Source of the DNA: Candidatus Nanoarchaeia archaeon
GTDB lineage: Archaea > Nanobdellota > Nanobdellia > SCGC-AAA011-G17 > JACPNG01
Assembly: GCA_028714375.1 (NCBI GenBank)
Contig: JAQTMK010000001.1
Span: 1-64,000 of the forward strand
Direction: 5' to 3'
Length of the DNA: 64,000 bases
In this document: one piece after another, positions 20,465 to 29,813 of the stretch
Numbering within the stretch: the stretch's first letter is position 1
Layout: every line of letters starts with the position of its first letter
Translations under genes and position numbers: made by a program
The notes under the pieces: model-generated
What the model was told of the DNA's origin: nothing
The model's database searches: none
What the model saw: the letters and a program-made list of their open reading frames with translations, nothing else

Positions 20465-22675
20465 TTAACTTCCTGCAACAACATTGATTCCGCCAGCAAG
20501 TATTGTAAACACAATTATCCCAATAAGGGAAATAACAAAGTACAATCCAGCCCCTACAATCATGTTTCTTCCCATACTGTGCTGCTCATTTAATTTGTCA
20601 ACTCCGTTCTCAATAGAATTACTTAAGATAGTTAAAATATAAATCATTTCAACAACAAATAATCCAACAACGAGTTGGAAATAAAATCCAGGAATTACAT
20701 TTTCAATTTTTAAGATATCTGCAACTCCGGCAAGTCCACCAATTCCCTCTGTAGATTCAGCGCTTCCAGAAACAAAAGCGCTGCTCAATTTATTTATAAT
20801 TGCAGTGACCATACTTCCAACACTAACTACTATACCTGCAATTACCGGGGTCAAGAAACTAATCTGACTTTTCATGCTTGAGATAACTTCAGATAACAAA
20901 TCTTTAAGTCTTTCATTGACCTTATTTATTCTATCAACATAATCACTTATTCCCATTAAACTCTTAGCAACAACTTTAGGTCCTTTCCTTGCACCTTCAA
21001 TTAAAACCTTCATGCTGCTGTCAATCAAACTCGAAGGATAGCTTAAGATTGCCCCTCTTCCTTTGTCAAAAATAGCATCTTGAACTCCCATCCCCAATTT
21101 TCTTATATTCCAGCTTATTAATCTGAAAAAACTTCCAGTTCTTGTTCCAGATAAATTTTCAGCAACTTTTTCAAATGCAAGTTCAACAGGCATCCCATCA
21201 TCGACTGCATTTCCTAACTGGAACAAACTTCCTGAAAATTCTTTTTCAAGAGTTTCTGTTTCTCTCTTAATTTTCATTAGTTTTTTAGTTATGGTTTTAT
21301 AATAAAATCCTAAACCCAAGGCAATTCCTAAAGGAACAAACAAACTTAATAGTAAAGCAATAAGACCATAAGGTCCGCTGCATACTCCTCCAGAACACTT
21401 ATAGTCTAAAACACTAAAAGTCATAGCTCCAGATCCTAACTCCAATGTATTTAGTGGGTCACTTGTAGGAACCATAAAATGTAATATTATTGGCAAAAAT
21501 CCGATAATTAAAAATATAGCAATAATTCCTCCTGCAACGTATTTTGGATCAACATAAAAAGGTTTGTCCTTGCTTCCAAGATTTATTTTTTGATATTCTC
21601 TCAATCCAGGGTTCTGTTTTAATATGTCTGTATTGGATTGTCCTGTCGGTCTTTTAGCAAGTAAATTTGTCCCAGCAAAGAAAACAATAATTGGAAGTAA
21701 AATATTATATAATATCATTAAGTGATACCATTTGACAATTCCCTGCAAAAATGCAGCAATCAATGGAAATATAACTAATCCTAAAATTGGTAATATAACC
21801 CCCAACATATGCAGCATTGTTATTGGTGATCTCAAGTTATGTGCGAAGTTCATCATTCTGTTATATGTTCCTTCAAGCATGACCTGAAGAGATTTATCAA
21901 GTAATTCTAATCTTCTCTGCTCGCTTGATTCATACAAACTTGACTCAATTAGATGTATACTCTCGACAAATTCCAAGTTATGATCTTTCCATTGTAAAAG
22001 ATATGCCTCAAGACTTTCTTTGATATTAGAATATCTTCCAGATTCAACATCCCAAAATATTTTTCTTAAATCCAGGGCCAAAGGACTTCCGACATGCTCC
22101 CCTGCAAATTTAATTGCATGCTCTAAGTTTGAAGTGTGTCTCATGTACATAACAATATACAAAATACATAAGACCATCTGGTTCCCAGCCTCTATCCTCC
22201 ATTTGTTTGCTAAATAATTTGGGAAATTAGATGCTGGTTTTATAACCAATGCTCCGAGTATCATTAAGATTAATGGGAAAAATATTCCTATCTTCCCAAA
22301 TTCCCCTGTAACAAGCATACTGAAAATCGCAGGGAATATTGCAACAAAAAAAGCAAGGAAAATAACAAACAATCCGACCAAGACTCCAAAACTGTAAGCC
22401 TCATCAGCAGTAATTTCAAGATGTGCAGTTCTTATGCTTTCCTCTAATTTTGTTCGGTCTTCTTTCTTAGGGGAAACTTTAAGCACATTTCCCACTTTCT
22501 TGCATGCTTTCTCATAAAAAGTTCCTACTTTGCTTAATGCTTCTTCTTTGAAAATCTCATATTCTTTTGAAAATGCCTGGTCATCTGGTAAATTAGTTAA
22601 ATCAAAATCAATCTGGCCTTTTAGTCGTTTGTCATATTTTTCTAAAATTTTTCTGATTTCTTCGTTGTCAATCAT
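20465..22675 (-). CDS. tadC: Archaeal type II/IV secretion platform protein (TadC/FlaJ-like)
   Basis: A 736-aa polytopic membrane protein with two type II secretion F-domain halves, each a cytoplasmic helical bundle between membrane helices (about 90-400 and 480-736). It pairs with the adjacent ATPase to drive assembly or secretion of a pilus-like filament. The ATG overlaps the ATPase stop (TAATG), so translation is coupled. It is larger than many single TadC/GspF proteins, fitting the archaeal fused form. No prepilin or signal peptidase gene lies beside it. Confidence 0.85.
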   Translation of the reverse strand: MIDNEEIRKILEKYDKRLKGQIDFDLTNLPDDQAFSKEYEIFKEEALSKVGTFYEKACKKVGNVLKVSPKKEDRTKLEESIRTAHLEITADEAYSFGVLVGLFVIFLAFFVAIFPAIFSMLVTGEFGKIGIFFPLILMILGALVIKPASNFPNYLANKWRIEAGNQMVLCILYIVMYMRHTSNLEHAIKFAGEHVGSPLALDLRKIFWDVESGRYSNIKESLEAYLLQWKDHNLEFVESIHLIESSLYESSEQRRLELLDKSLQVMLEGTYNRMMNFAHNLRSPITMLHMLGVILPILGLVIFPLIAAFLQGIVKWYHLMILYNILLPIIVFFAGTNLLAKRPTGQSNTDILKQNPGLREYQKINLGSKDKPFYVDPKYVAGGIIAIFLIIGFLPIILHFMVPTSDPLNTLELGSGAMTFSVLDYKCSGGVCSGPYGLIALLLSLFVPLGIALGLGFYYKTITKKLMKIKRETETLEKEFSGSLFQLGNAVDDGMPVELAFEKVAENLSGTRTGSFFRLISWNIRKLGMGVQDAIFDKGRGAILSYPSSLIDSSMKVLIEGARKGPKVVAKSLMGISDYVDRINKVNERLKDLLSEVISSMKSQISFLTPVIAGIVVSVGSMVTAIINKLSSAFVSGSAESTEGIGGLAGVADILKIENVIPGFYFQLVVGLFVVEMIYILTILSNSIENGVDKLNEQHSMGRNMIVGAGLYFVISLIGIIVFTILAGGINVVAGS

Positions 22676-24948
22676 TATTCTTTCCTCTCTTTGATTCTTT
22701 TCTTCAACCAATCTTCCCACTCAAAGAATATTTTCTTGCTGTCAATTTTTCCAGTTTCGTCTAAAATCTTATCAGACAATCTGTGGAACATATCATTTGA
22801 ATCAACAACAAAATCTGATTCAAGCAAAGTTGGATCATTATTATCTTTTGAATATTTAACTAAAGTTTCCTTCATCTTTGCTCTTAATAATATATTATCC
22901 CACACTAAGTCCCAGTTTCCAACCCATTCCCTTACATTACCTGCAATTCCTTTTAAAATTTCAGAATCACCATTGATTAAATCAGGAGTTGGTTCTAAAG
23001 CATCTGTCTCAGGATTATATCTCATCAGATCAACAAAACCTTTTTCAGTTATTGGATCAGTATCCCAGTGTTTTCTTACCTCAGTTATGCTGATAACCCT
23101 TCTCCATTTATGTAATCCGTCAGGGCTTTTAACAGGATTTGAAATTATAATTATATCTGTAGCCTTAAAACTTGTAGCCGGAACTTTTAAGTCATTTACA
23201 ACTCTGTCAAAAACACCATATGGACTGTCACCATGTATTGTTCCTGCAACAACATTTGCTAAGGCTCCGATTCTCATAGCTTCATAAAGTGCAAATGCCT
23301 CGCTGGATCTTATCTCACCGACAATTAAACTTGAATCTCCCATCCTTAGGCTTGTTCTTATTCCTTCATCAGCAGCAACCTCACTCCCTGTTTTAGTCAA
23401 AGCACTTCTGACTTTAAGTGGTTGAATATTGTATCCTAATTTTCTTAAAGATTCAGTTGGTAATTCTAAAGTATCTTCAACAGTTATTATTCTGTATTTT
23501 CTCATAATCTCAACTAATGCAGCTCCCAACAATGAAGTCTTTCCTGAACTTCTTGTTCCAGCAAATAATAAAGTTCTTGAACCATCTATTAAAAATGATA
23601 ACAATCCTGCAGCCAAGGGAGTTAACATTCTGTTTGCAACAAATAAATTTAAAGTCCATGGTTTGTCCCTGTGTCTTCTGAATGCATAAGCAAGTCCGAA
23701 TGGGTTTAGTGGTTTTTGTATAATCGCAACTCTTGCTCTTGCCATTGGCAAGACCAATTCAGTATCTAAAACTGGATTTGCTTCATCCAATGGTCTTCCG
23801 CTTAGTATTCTGAATTTAGATGCCCAGCTGTCAGCGTCCTCTCTGCTTGGGATGATGTTAGTAACACATTCATCAAAATCCTGATGCACAATAAAAATAG
23901 GAGTCTCACCCATTGGACCATTGATTGTAATGTCCTGGATTTTTTCATCTTCAAGTAAGACCTCAATTAATCCAAAACCTACAGTATATCTTACTAAAAT
24001 ATTTGCCAAATCAACCAATTCATTATAACTTAACTGAACTCCTCTTGTCTGGGCCAGTTCTTGTATTAAATCTCTTCCAATATTAAAAAAAGTAGTCCTC
24101 ATTTTTTCAGGATCTAAGAATTCTTCTTCTCTTGGTTTATGCTCAGCCAGTACAGTTCTTGCTAAATCAAGCAACTCATATTTTTCTTCAGTTAATTTAA
24201 ATTCAGGAGGAGTTAGATGGTATAAATATTTGATATCCTTGCTTGTTCTGTAAACATTTACCTCACTATTTCCAACACTGTAAACATCCAATTGCTCTGC
24301 ATCAAGAGGAACTCTTGCCATTAATTGGGTAAAAATAAAATCTGGAGAAATTGCAGGCCTAAATATTAAAGAATAAATGCTTCTGTCTCCTATATGATAT
24401 CCTGCTAAATTATTTTTAACAATATCAATAAGTTTAAGTTTCTCTAATCTGTCATGCATTGCTTCTAAGATTTCTAAATAAAGTTGATGTCCCTGAAGAA
24501 CATTTATTGGAAGATGTTTAGCTCTTATCTTTTCATCCCTTATTGTTCTTCCTAACTCAATATATGCCCCTATTGGATCACTCTTCATTAAATTAAGAAC
24601 AATGTACTGCACACTCTGTCTCCATCCATCCAAAAAAGGAGTTAGTTCAGGATAATTTGACAATGAAGATAAACTTAAGATTCTGTTTTCCTTAATCCAG
24701 GTCTTGTAAAGGTTTGCAACATCAATAAGAAGTTGTGTTTGGTTAAATTCATAGCTGTAAACTTTTCTCTGCACAAAAACGATTCTTGAAACATTTGGCA
24801 CCTCAACAAGATAATCAATAACTCTGGACATTGCAAGACCATTGTCTTCGATTGAAGGGGAAAATGGCCATGATTCAGCGTCTATTCTAAGTATCTGCTC
24901 CTGCCCCTCCCTTACAACTTCGTAACTTCGTTTTTTTTCAGAAACCAT
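22675..24948 (-). CDS. tadA: Type II/IV secretion system ATPase (TadA/FlaI-like)
   Basis: A 757-aa secretion ATPase. The long N-terminal region (about 1-300) precedes the CpaF/VirB11-type core with Walker A GTRSSGKTSLL near residue 462, an Asp box ITVEDTLELP, Walker B SLIVGEIRSSEA and the His box VVAGTIHGDSP. It powers the membrane platform encoded next. The ATG at 24948 follows a GGTGAT Shine-Dalgarno; an in-frame GTG further upstream overlaps that site. The C-terminal ~150 residues after the motor core are an unrecognised extension. Confidence 0.9.
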   Translation of the reverse strand: MVSEKKRSYEVVREGQEQILRIDAESWPFSPSIEDNGLAMSRVIDYLVEVPNVSRIVFVQRKVYSYEFNQTQLLIDVANLYKTWIKENRILSLSSLSNYPELTPFLDGWRQSVQYIVLNLMKSDPIGAYIELGRTIRDEKIRAKHLPINVLQGHQLYLEILEAMHDRLEKLKLIDIVKNNLAGYHIGDRSIYSLIFRPAISPDFIFTQLMARVPLDAEQLDVYSVGNSEVNVYRTSKDIKYLYHLTPPEFKLTEEKYELLDLARTVLAEHKPREEEFLDPEKMRTTFFNIGRDLIQELAQTRGVQLSYNELVDLANILVRYTVGFGLIEVLLEDEKIQDITINGPMGETPIFIVHQDFDECVTNIIPSREDADSWASKFRILSGRPLDEANPVLDTELVLPMARARVAIIQKPLNPFGLAYAFRRHRDKPWTLNLFVANRMLTPLAAGLLSFLIDGSRTLLFAGTRSSGKTSLLGAALVEIMRKYRIITVEDTLELPTESLRKLGYNIQPLKVRSALTKTGSEVAADEGIRTSLRMGDSSLIVGEIRSSEAFALYEAMRIGALANVVAGTIHGDSPYGVFDRVVNDLKVPATSFKATDIIIISNPVKSPDGLHKWRRVISITEVRKHWDTDPITEKGFVDLMRYNPETDALEPTPDLINGDSEILKGIAGNVREWVGNWDLVWDNILLRAKMKETLVKYSKDNNDPTLLESDFVVDSNDMFHRLSDKILDETGKIDSKKIFFEWEDWLKKRIKERKE

Positions 24949-25033
24949 TATCACCACTTTTAAAGGTCAACATAACATTTAATAAACTTTTAAAAATATT
25001 AATGATACGAATATTAAATAGTTTTCGATTAAA

Positions 25034-25432
25034 ATGCCAACTCAAGAAACAATGTCCCAACAAGATCCTTCTTATATCCTTAGTGAATTAACTTCAAGAG
25101 TAAGAGTTCTGGAATCAAAACACAGTACCTATGGGGAAAAACTTCTTATCACAAATAAAAATATGATAGAAGAATACAGAAAGATTTCAAAAGAAATAAA
25201 GAATATGAACGAAGAGATTGTTGAATTAAAACAAAATCTTACAGAAACAAGGGAATTAATGGAAAAAATAATAAAAGAAATGGGAGTTTTTGCTAAAAAA
25301 GACTCAGTAAAGATTTTAGAAAAGTATATTAACCTCTGGAACCCTATGAAATTTGTCACAGAGGATGACGTTAAAAAAGTGTTAAGAGGTGAATTAAAAT
25401 CAATAACGAGCCACCAATCAGACGAGCCTTAG
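25034..25432 (+). CDS. Coiled-coil protein of the secretion locus
   Basis: A 132-aa protein with a long coiled coil (about 20-90: repeated EIKNMNEEIVELKQNL type heptads) and a C-terminal segment IINLWNPMKF-like (KYINLWNPMKFVTEDDVKKVL). It diverges from the ATPase gene and is followed at once by another coiled-coil gene. By position it may act as a cytoplasmic scaffold of the machine, as FlaC/D/E do for the archaellum. That role is inferred; homology was not shown. Confidence 0.65.
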   Translation: MPTQETMSQQDPSYILSELTSRVRVLESKHSTYGEKLLITNKNMIEEYRKISKEIKNMNEEIVELKQNLTETRELMEKIIKEMGVFAKKDSVKILEKYINLWNPMKFVTEDDVKKVLRGELKSITSHQSDEP

Positions 25433-25449
25433 AATTAAAAAAACAGGGA

Positions 25450-26073
25450 ATGGATGATTCCCAAATATCTAAAAAACTTCAGGAAGAAGGTTTTAATGCT
25501 ACTCAGATATATGAATCTATTAATCAGACAAATATTAAAGCAGGGGTTGAAGACCAGAGTTATTCAGATGCTCCAGCTCCTCAGGCTTACGGATTAAGAA
25601 GATCTCAGCCTGGTATGCAGTCCTCTTTATTGGATCAGGATATTCCGGTTCCAACTCCGCCATATCAGGAAGAACAATCATATTCTCAGATACAACCACA
25701 GATGGATTTCAGTATGCCTCAGCAGCAGATGCCTTCACTAAACACCTCAAATGAAGAATTAATAGAATCTTTAATAGAGGAAAAATGGCAGCAGGTAATC
25801 CAGAGCATCGGGGATATTGAAGTATGGAAAGCAAGAGTAAAAGATGATTTGATTTCTGTAAAACAAGAAATTGTTAGGGTTAGCAGTAGATTTGATTCAT
25901 TGCAGAGTGCAGTTCTCACAAGAGTAAATAATTATTCTGAAACCTTAACCGAGGTTGGTACAGATATCAAAGCCCTGGAAAAAGTTCTTGAAAAAGTAAT
26001 GGAACCTTTGACATCAAACATAAAAGAACTTAACAGGATAACAGAAGATCTAAAACACGGATATAAAAAATAG
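25450..26073 (+). CDS. Coiled-coil protein with N-terminal UBA-like helix pair
   Basis: A 207-aa protein as annotated from the ATG. An N-terminal helical motif (QISKKLQEEGFNATQIYESI) is followed by a Pro/Gln/Ser-rich linker (about 35-95) and a C-terminal coiled coil (about 100-205). In-frame codons extend the helical motif upstream (PPIRRALELKKQGMDD) to a TGA at 25390 without any ATG, GTG or TTG, so the true start may be a rare ATC or ATT after the GAGGTGA at 25386. Likely partner of the preceding coiled-coil protein. Confidence 0.65.
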   Translation: MDDSQISKKLQEEGFNATQIYESINQTNIKAGVEDQSYSDAPAPQAYGLRRSQPGMQSSLLDQDIPVPTPPYQEEQSYSQIQPQMDFSMPQQQMPSLNTSNEELIESLIEEKWQQVIQSIGDIEVWKARVKDDLISVKQEIVRVSSRFDSLQSAVLTRVNNYSETLTEVGTDIKALEKVLEKVMEPLTSNIKELNRITEDLKHGYKK

Positions 26074-26075
26074 AT

Positions 26076-26600
26076 TTATTTTTTTCCACCAATTAATCTT
26101 ATAGCTTGAGCTGCAACTACTAGAATAAATAATGCTCCTAACAATCTTGGATGGAATAATATTTTAGCGATGTCTGTAGTTACATCACTTCCTTCTTCAT
26201 CTGAGGTAAGGCCCTGAACATCACCACCAAAGGTTTTTGTTGCTGCATATCCAAATATTCCGACAATGACAATAATAACAATCAACCAAATCAACCATGG
26301 TTGCTCAAACGCAACAGATATTTTATCTTCACCAATGCCTACAAACATAAATACCAATAAAATTAAAACAATCAAAATCATTAAGATTGCATACCATGGA
26401 GCTGCCACAGTTATTAAATCACTTACTCCTGGAGTAACCATAAATAAAAATGAGATAGCAAATGCAGCAAAGAAACCCATTGCCGCACTTCCAAATATTT
26501 TTGTTTTAGCTATGATAGCATAAAGTATTACAAATACTAAAATCCAGGTAAACACTGGTTTCAGGAAACTGAAAAATCCAAAATCAATTAAGCTTGCCAT
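26076..26600 (-). CDS. Polytopic membrane protein (paralogue A of 3)
   Basis: A 174-aa protein with about four to five membrane helices and a short acidic loop (TSDEEGSDVTTD). Its start (FSFLKPVFTWILVFVILYAIIAKTKIFG) resembles those of the next two genes, including the short cytoplasmic K-T-K-I-F/L-G turn. Function unknown. The trio is adjacent to the secretion ATPase and platform genes, so it could form a membrane ring or channel of the same machine. Confidence 0.7.
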   Translation of the reverse strand: MASLIDFGFFSFLKPVFTWILVFVILYAIIAKTKIFGSAAMGFFAAFAISFLFMVTPGVSDLITVAAPWYAILMILIVLILLVFMFVGIGEDKISVAFEQPWLIWLIVIIVIVGIFGYAATKTFGGDVQGLTSDEEGSDVTTDIAKILFHPRLLGALFILVVAAQAIRLIGGKK

Positions 26601-26602
26601 AT

Positions 26603-27196
26603 TTATTTTTCCGTCAAATTCTCAGACTCATGTTCTATACGATCTCCAAGCCCCTCCAATCTTTGTATCACCTTCTTTTTTCCTTCCCCCTTATCTTCTC
26701 TTGTAATAAACCAGATTACAATTACAAATACTGCAACAAACAAAACTGTAGACTTAGTTTGTGGATCTATATTTGTTAACCAAGAAGGTAAATCACTCCC
26801 TCCAAATAATTTATCTGCAAATAAAGACCATACCACAAAAATTAAAGATAATATTGTTCCGATTGCTAGTAAGCTTTTCTTAAATGGAGATCCATATCCC
26901 AAAACTCCCAAGAATAACAAAAATGCTAAGATAACAACCAAAAACATCGAAATGTTTGGCAAGAATCTATTCACTATTCCAACCAAATATTGATTTCTCA
27001 CAAATAACAAAGCCAGAACCAATGAAATTATAACATTTATAGACCTGGTTTGTTTTCCAGTACCAAAAAGTTTAATCCTTTGTAATACTGCAAACACCAG
27101 AGTAAATATTAATAAAAAAGGCAATACAACTTCAAAGATTCCTATCTTCTCAGCATTTGTTAGCCACTCTGCAAAATTAATACTTGTTGTTGCCAC
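26603..27196 (-). CDS. Polytopic membrane protein (paralogue B of 3)
   Basis: A 197-aa protein with about five membrane helices and a charged C-terminal tail. It shares the pattern EVVLPFLLIFTLVFAVLQRIK then LFG with paralogue C. It begins with GTG at 27196, supported by GAGGTGA six bases upstream. The end lies 2 nt before the paralogue A start, so the genes form one transcript with paralogue C. Confidence 0.7.
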   Translation of the reverse strand: MATTSINFAEWLTNAEKIGIFEVVLPFLLIFTLVFAVLQRIKLFGTGKQTRSINVIISLVLALLFVRNQYLVGIVNRFLPNISMFLVVILAFLLFLGVLGYGSPFKKSLLAIGTILSLIFVVWSLFADKLFGGSDLPSWLTNIDPQTKSTVLFVAVFVIVIWFITREDKGEGKKKVIQRLEGLGDRIEHESENLTEK

Positions 27197-27212
27197 CTCT
27201 TTTCACCTCAGC

Positions 27213-27746
27213 CTAAGTTGCCTTATCCTCCTTTTTTCCTACAACGTAAAATATTGTTCCTACAATAACTAATACTAAAGCTAATCCCATTATAAGTGTA
27301 TCTGACCACTTGTAAATTATAAACCCAATAACAGTAGTCAAAACTCCAAATCCATGTAAGAATATTACTACAATTGCAAGGAAAGACATAACTGTCAAAA
27401 ATATTTTCCATCCTTTTCTTTTTTCAAAACTAAACTCCCCATCAGCCATAAAGCTTCCGGCCAATAAGATAAACATAGTTATTGCAACTAAATACAAAAC
27501 AACCCATGGCAAAGAAATTTTGAATGCATCAGTAATCTGTTGTGTTGCAACAACAAACAAACCCATCACAAATGCCAGCATAGCATTGACATTTGTTTTT
27601 GATTTACCTTCAGAAGTCTTTCCAAGTATCTTAGTTTTCTCCAAAATTGCATATACGATTGTAAATGTTAGAAGAAAAGGTAGTACAACATCAAAGAATC
27701 CTAAATCTTCTAAGAAGTATAATGACTTTGCTAATGGAGATACCAT
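27213..27746 (-). CDS. Polytopic membrane protein (paralogue C of 3)
   Basis: A 177-aa protein with about five membrane helices and the shared opening FDVVLPFLLTFTIVYAILEK followed by TKILG. It is first in the three-gene operon, with CTTTTTAAATC about 30 bp before its ATG. Function unknown. Confidence 0.7.
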   Translation of the reverse strand: MVSPLAKSLYFLEDLGFFDVVLPFLLTFTIVYAILEKTKILGKTSEGKSKTNVNAMLAFVMGLFVVATQQITDAFKISLPWVVLYLVAITMFILLAGSFMADGEFSFEKRKGWKIFLTVMSFLAIVVIFLHGFGVLTTVIGFIIYKWSDTLIMGLALVLVIVGTIFYVVGKKEDKAT

Positions 27747-27783
27747 ATTAAAAATAAAAAAACAAACTGATTTAAAAAGGTTT

Positions 27784-28062
27784 TTATTCCTCTACTACTT
27801 CTTCTTTTTCCTCATAAGAAGGTATTGCTGCTTTTGAGATTATCATTACATCACCAATTGCCTTCACTAACTGATGTGGAACAATAACACCTTTAGCTCC
27901 TCCTAATACCTTTGTTAAGAATGAATCTTTAGTTGCTTTTATTCTCCAACCAAATACTTTAGTCATTGATAATATTGCTTCTTCAATATCCCCAAAGTAT
28001 TCTCCAGTATCGGTGTAAACCTGCATATTGTATAATTCACCAACGTGTTTGAGCTTTAACAT
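27784..28062 (-). CDS. PRC-barrel domain protein 1
   Basis: A 92-aa protein with a PRC-barrel-like beta domain: VGELYNMQVYTDTGEYFGDIEEAIL, GVIVPHQLVKAIGDVMII. PRC barrels act as adaptors in RNA processing, photosynthesis and cell-division proteins (CdpB in archaea). A strong AGGAGGT Shine-Dalgarno precedes the ATG. A second PRC-barrel gene lies at 50495. The acidic tail (EEKEEVVEE) is typical of small archaeal adaptors. Confidence 0.8.
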   Translation of the reverse strand: MLKLKHVGELYNMQVYTDTGEYFGDIEEAILSMTKVFGWRIKATKDSFLTKVLGGAKGVIVPHQLVKAIGDVMIISKAAIPSYEEKEEVVEE

Positions 28063-28125
28063 AGGATTAACCTCCTTTTATTTCGTTGGAAAACCTTTTT
28101 AAGTATTTAAAGATTTCTGTGCTGA

Positions 28126-28803
28126 ATGAGAATATATAAAAATATAATATTAATTGGAACATCACACATATCTAAAGAGTCAATCAAGGAAGTGGAATCC
28201 ACAATCACTGCAGAATTCCCTGACTTGATTTGTTTGGAATTAGACTCTCAAAGACTTCCGGGATTGATTTCAAATCAAAAAAGAAAACTGAGAGCTTCAG
28301 ATGTTTTTAGGATTGGTTTTAAGGGATTTTTGTTTAATCTGATAGGAGCCTATGCAGAAAAAAAATTAGGAGAAGTTGTAAATGTAAAGCCAGGCTCTGA
28401 AATGAAAAAAGCCTATCAGTTAGCAAGAAAATACAAAATAAAATTAGCATTGATAGATCAGCCAATAAACATTACATTAAAAAGACTTTCAAAATCTATA
28501 ACTTTCAAGGAAAAAATGACTTTTATAAAAGAATTAATAACAAGCCCATTCAAAAAACAAAAACTTAAGTTTGATCTGACAAAAGTCCCTAATGAAAAAA
28601 TAATAACTGAACTTTTAGGTGAAACAAAGAAAAAATATCCTTCAATCTACCGAACTTTGATAACTGAAAGAAATGAGTATATGGCAAAAAGTTTATATAA
28701 ACTAATGTTTAATCATAATAAAATAGTTGCAATAATTGGTGCAGGTCACGAAAAAGAAATAATCGAACTGATTAAGAATGAATCTAACAAAAAAAGAGGT
28801 TAA
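28126..28803 (+). CDS. TraB family protein
   Basis: A 225-aa TraB/GumN-type domain protein with GTSHISKES at the start, ICLELDSQR near 45 and GAGHEKEI near the end; these conserved His/Glu positions form the family's putative catalytic site. In enterococci TraB limits pheromone production, and the wider group is thought to contain proteases. The usual C-terminal membrane region of archaeal TraB is absent here, but the next gene, which overlaps by 26 nt, encodes a membrane protein of the protease-like M50 type. Confidence 0.82.
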   Translation: MRIYKNIILIGTSHISKESIKEVESTITAEFPDLICLELDSQRLPGLISNQKRKLRASDVFRIGFKGFLFNLIGAYAEKKLGEVVNVKPGSEMKKAYQLARKYKIKLALIDQPINITLKRLSKSITFKEKMTFIKELITSPFKKQKLKFDLTKVPNEKIITELLGETKKKYPSIYRTLITERNEYMAKSLYKLMFNHNKIVAIIGAGHEKEIIELIKNESNKKRG

Positions 28804-29503
28804 GGCAATTCTTATTGCTTCATTTGTAATTGCAATAGTCTTTGCTTTTAATGATAAAAAAGAAACATTTGAGATTTCTGCTTGGTTATTAAATTTTGTT
28901 TTAACTTTGTTTGCAGCTTTGATAAGTGTTCTATTCTACAATTTACTGCAAAAATTCGCAGCAGAAAGATATGGAGGCTCAACAACCTACAAACTTTGGA
29001 CAATAAGAAAAATTTGGCCAGCACAGATGAGGGAGTTCAGGCCAATACCAATCGGAATCATTTTAGGTTTTTTCACAACTTTGTTTTCAAATGGAAGAGT
29101 ATTTTTCCTTGCAATCCATTCTCCTGAGATTGAAACTTCAAAATACAGACATGTTCATCCAAGATTCAAGCACATTACAGAATTTGAAATTGCAAAAATA
29201 GCAATCATGGGTCCATTAGCACATTTGATTTTGGGATTATTCCTGAATGTAATAAATCCCGCTTCATTTGCAAATATAATCCAGATGAACTATTACCTCG
29301 CAATCTATCATCTAATCCCATTCTCAAGTCTTGATGGATTAAAAATATTTATGGGATCAAGATTATTATACCTGTTTACTTTAGCATTAACAGTATTTTG
29401 TGTTGTTCTTGCAAGTCTGATCCCAACAGTACAGGCAGTCTTCATAGCACTAATCTTTGCGATAATGCTTCTATTAATTTTCTTGCATAAGGTAATGGGT
29501 TAA
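28778..29503 (+). CDS. Catalytically degenerate M50/site-2-protease-like membrane protein
   Basis: A 241-aa polytopic protein with about six membrane helices. It aligns by pattern with archaeal site-2 proteases: the HELAHKFVAQRYG-like zinc motif reads YNLLQKFAAERYG here, so both zinc His and the catalytic Glu are lost (H to Y, E to N, H to Q). The downstream GPLAHLILG helix and IPFSSLDGLKIF (third-ligand LDG motif) remain. It is thus a likely pseudoprotease, perhaps a membrane chaperone like iRhoms or Der1. It overlaps traB. Confidence 0.72.
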   Translation: MNLTKKEVKAILIASFVIAIVFAFNDKKETFEISAWLLNFVLTLFAALISVLFYNLLQKFAAERYGGSTTYKLWTIRKIWPAQMREFRPIPIGIILGFFTTLFSNGRVFFLAIHSPEIETSKYRHVHPRFKHITEFEIAKIAIMGPLAHLILGLFLNVINPASFANIIQMNYYLAIYHLIPFSSLDGLKIFMGSRLLYLFTLALTVFCVVLASLIPTVQAVFIALIFAIMLLLIFLHKVMG

Positions 29504-29763
29504 GAAACAAGACTAATTAATCCTTTAGTAACTAACCATGCAATAGCCAGATAGGAAACAATTCCAAACACTCCAAATATTCCAAAAATAACAATAATTC
29601 CGCATATCCCATCCACAATGCTTCCAAAGTCTCCAAAAAACAGCAGTGCTTTGATTATTAGATAACCTGCAGCAATCCATGCCATTATCTCTAACTTGTC
29701 AAATTTAGTCAAAAATAAGGCTAAAGCTGCAATCATATCCAGTACACCCAATAGTTGAATCAT
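29500..29763 (-). CDS. Small polytopic membrane protein
   Basis: An 87-aa protein made almost entirely of three membrane helices (MIQLLGVLDMIAALALFL, a middle AWIAAGYLIIKALLFFG, and a last FGIFGVFGIVSYLAIAWLV). No family recognised with certainty. It converges with the M50-like gene with a 4-nt stop overlap. A TTTATATAAATTT box lies about 25 bp before its ATG. Confidence 0.6.
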   Translation of the reverse strand: MIQLLGVLDMIAALALFLTKFDKLEIMAWIAAGYLIIKALLFFGDFGSIVDGICGIIVIFGIFGVFGIVSYLAIAWLVTKGLISLVS

Positions 29764-29813
29764 AGTTTTGAGTTAATAAAAATTTATATAAAGCTTTTGG
29801 AATTAATAATCCC

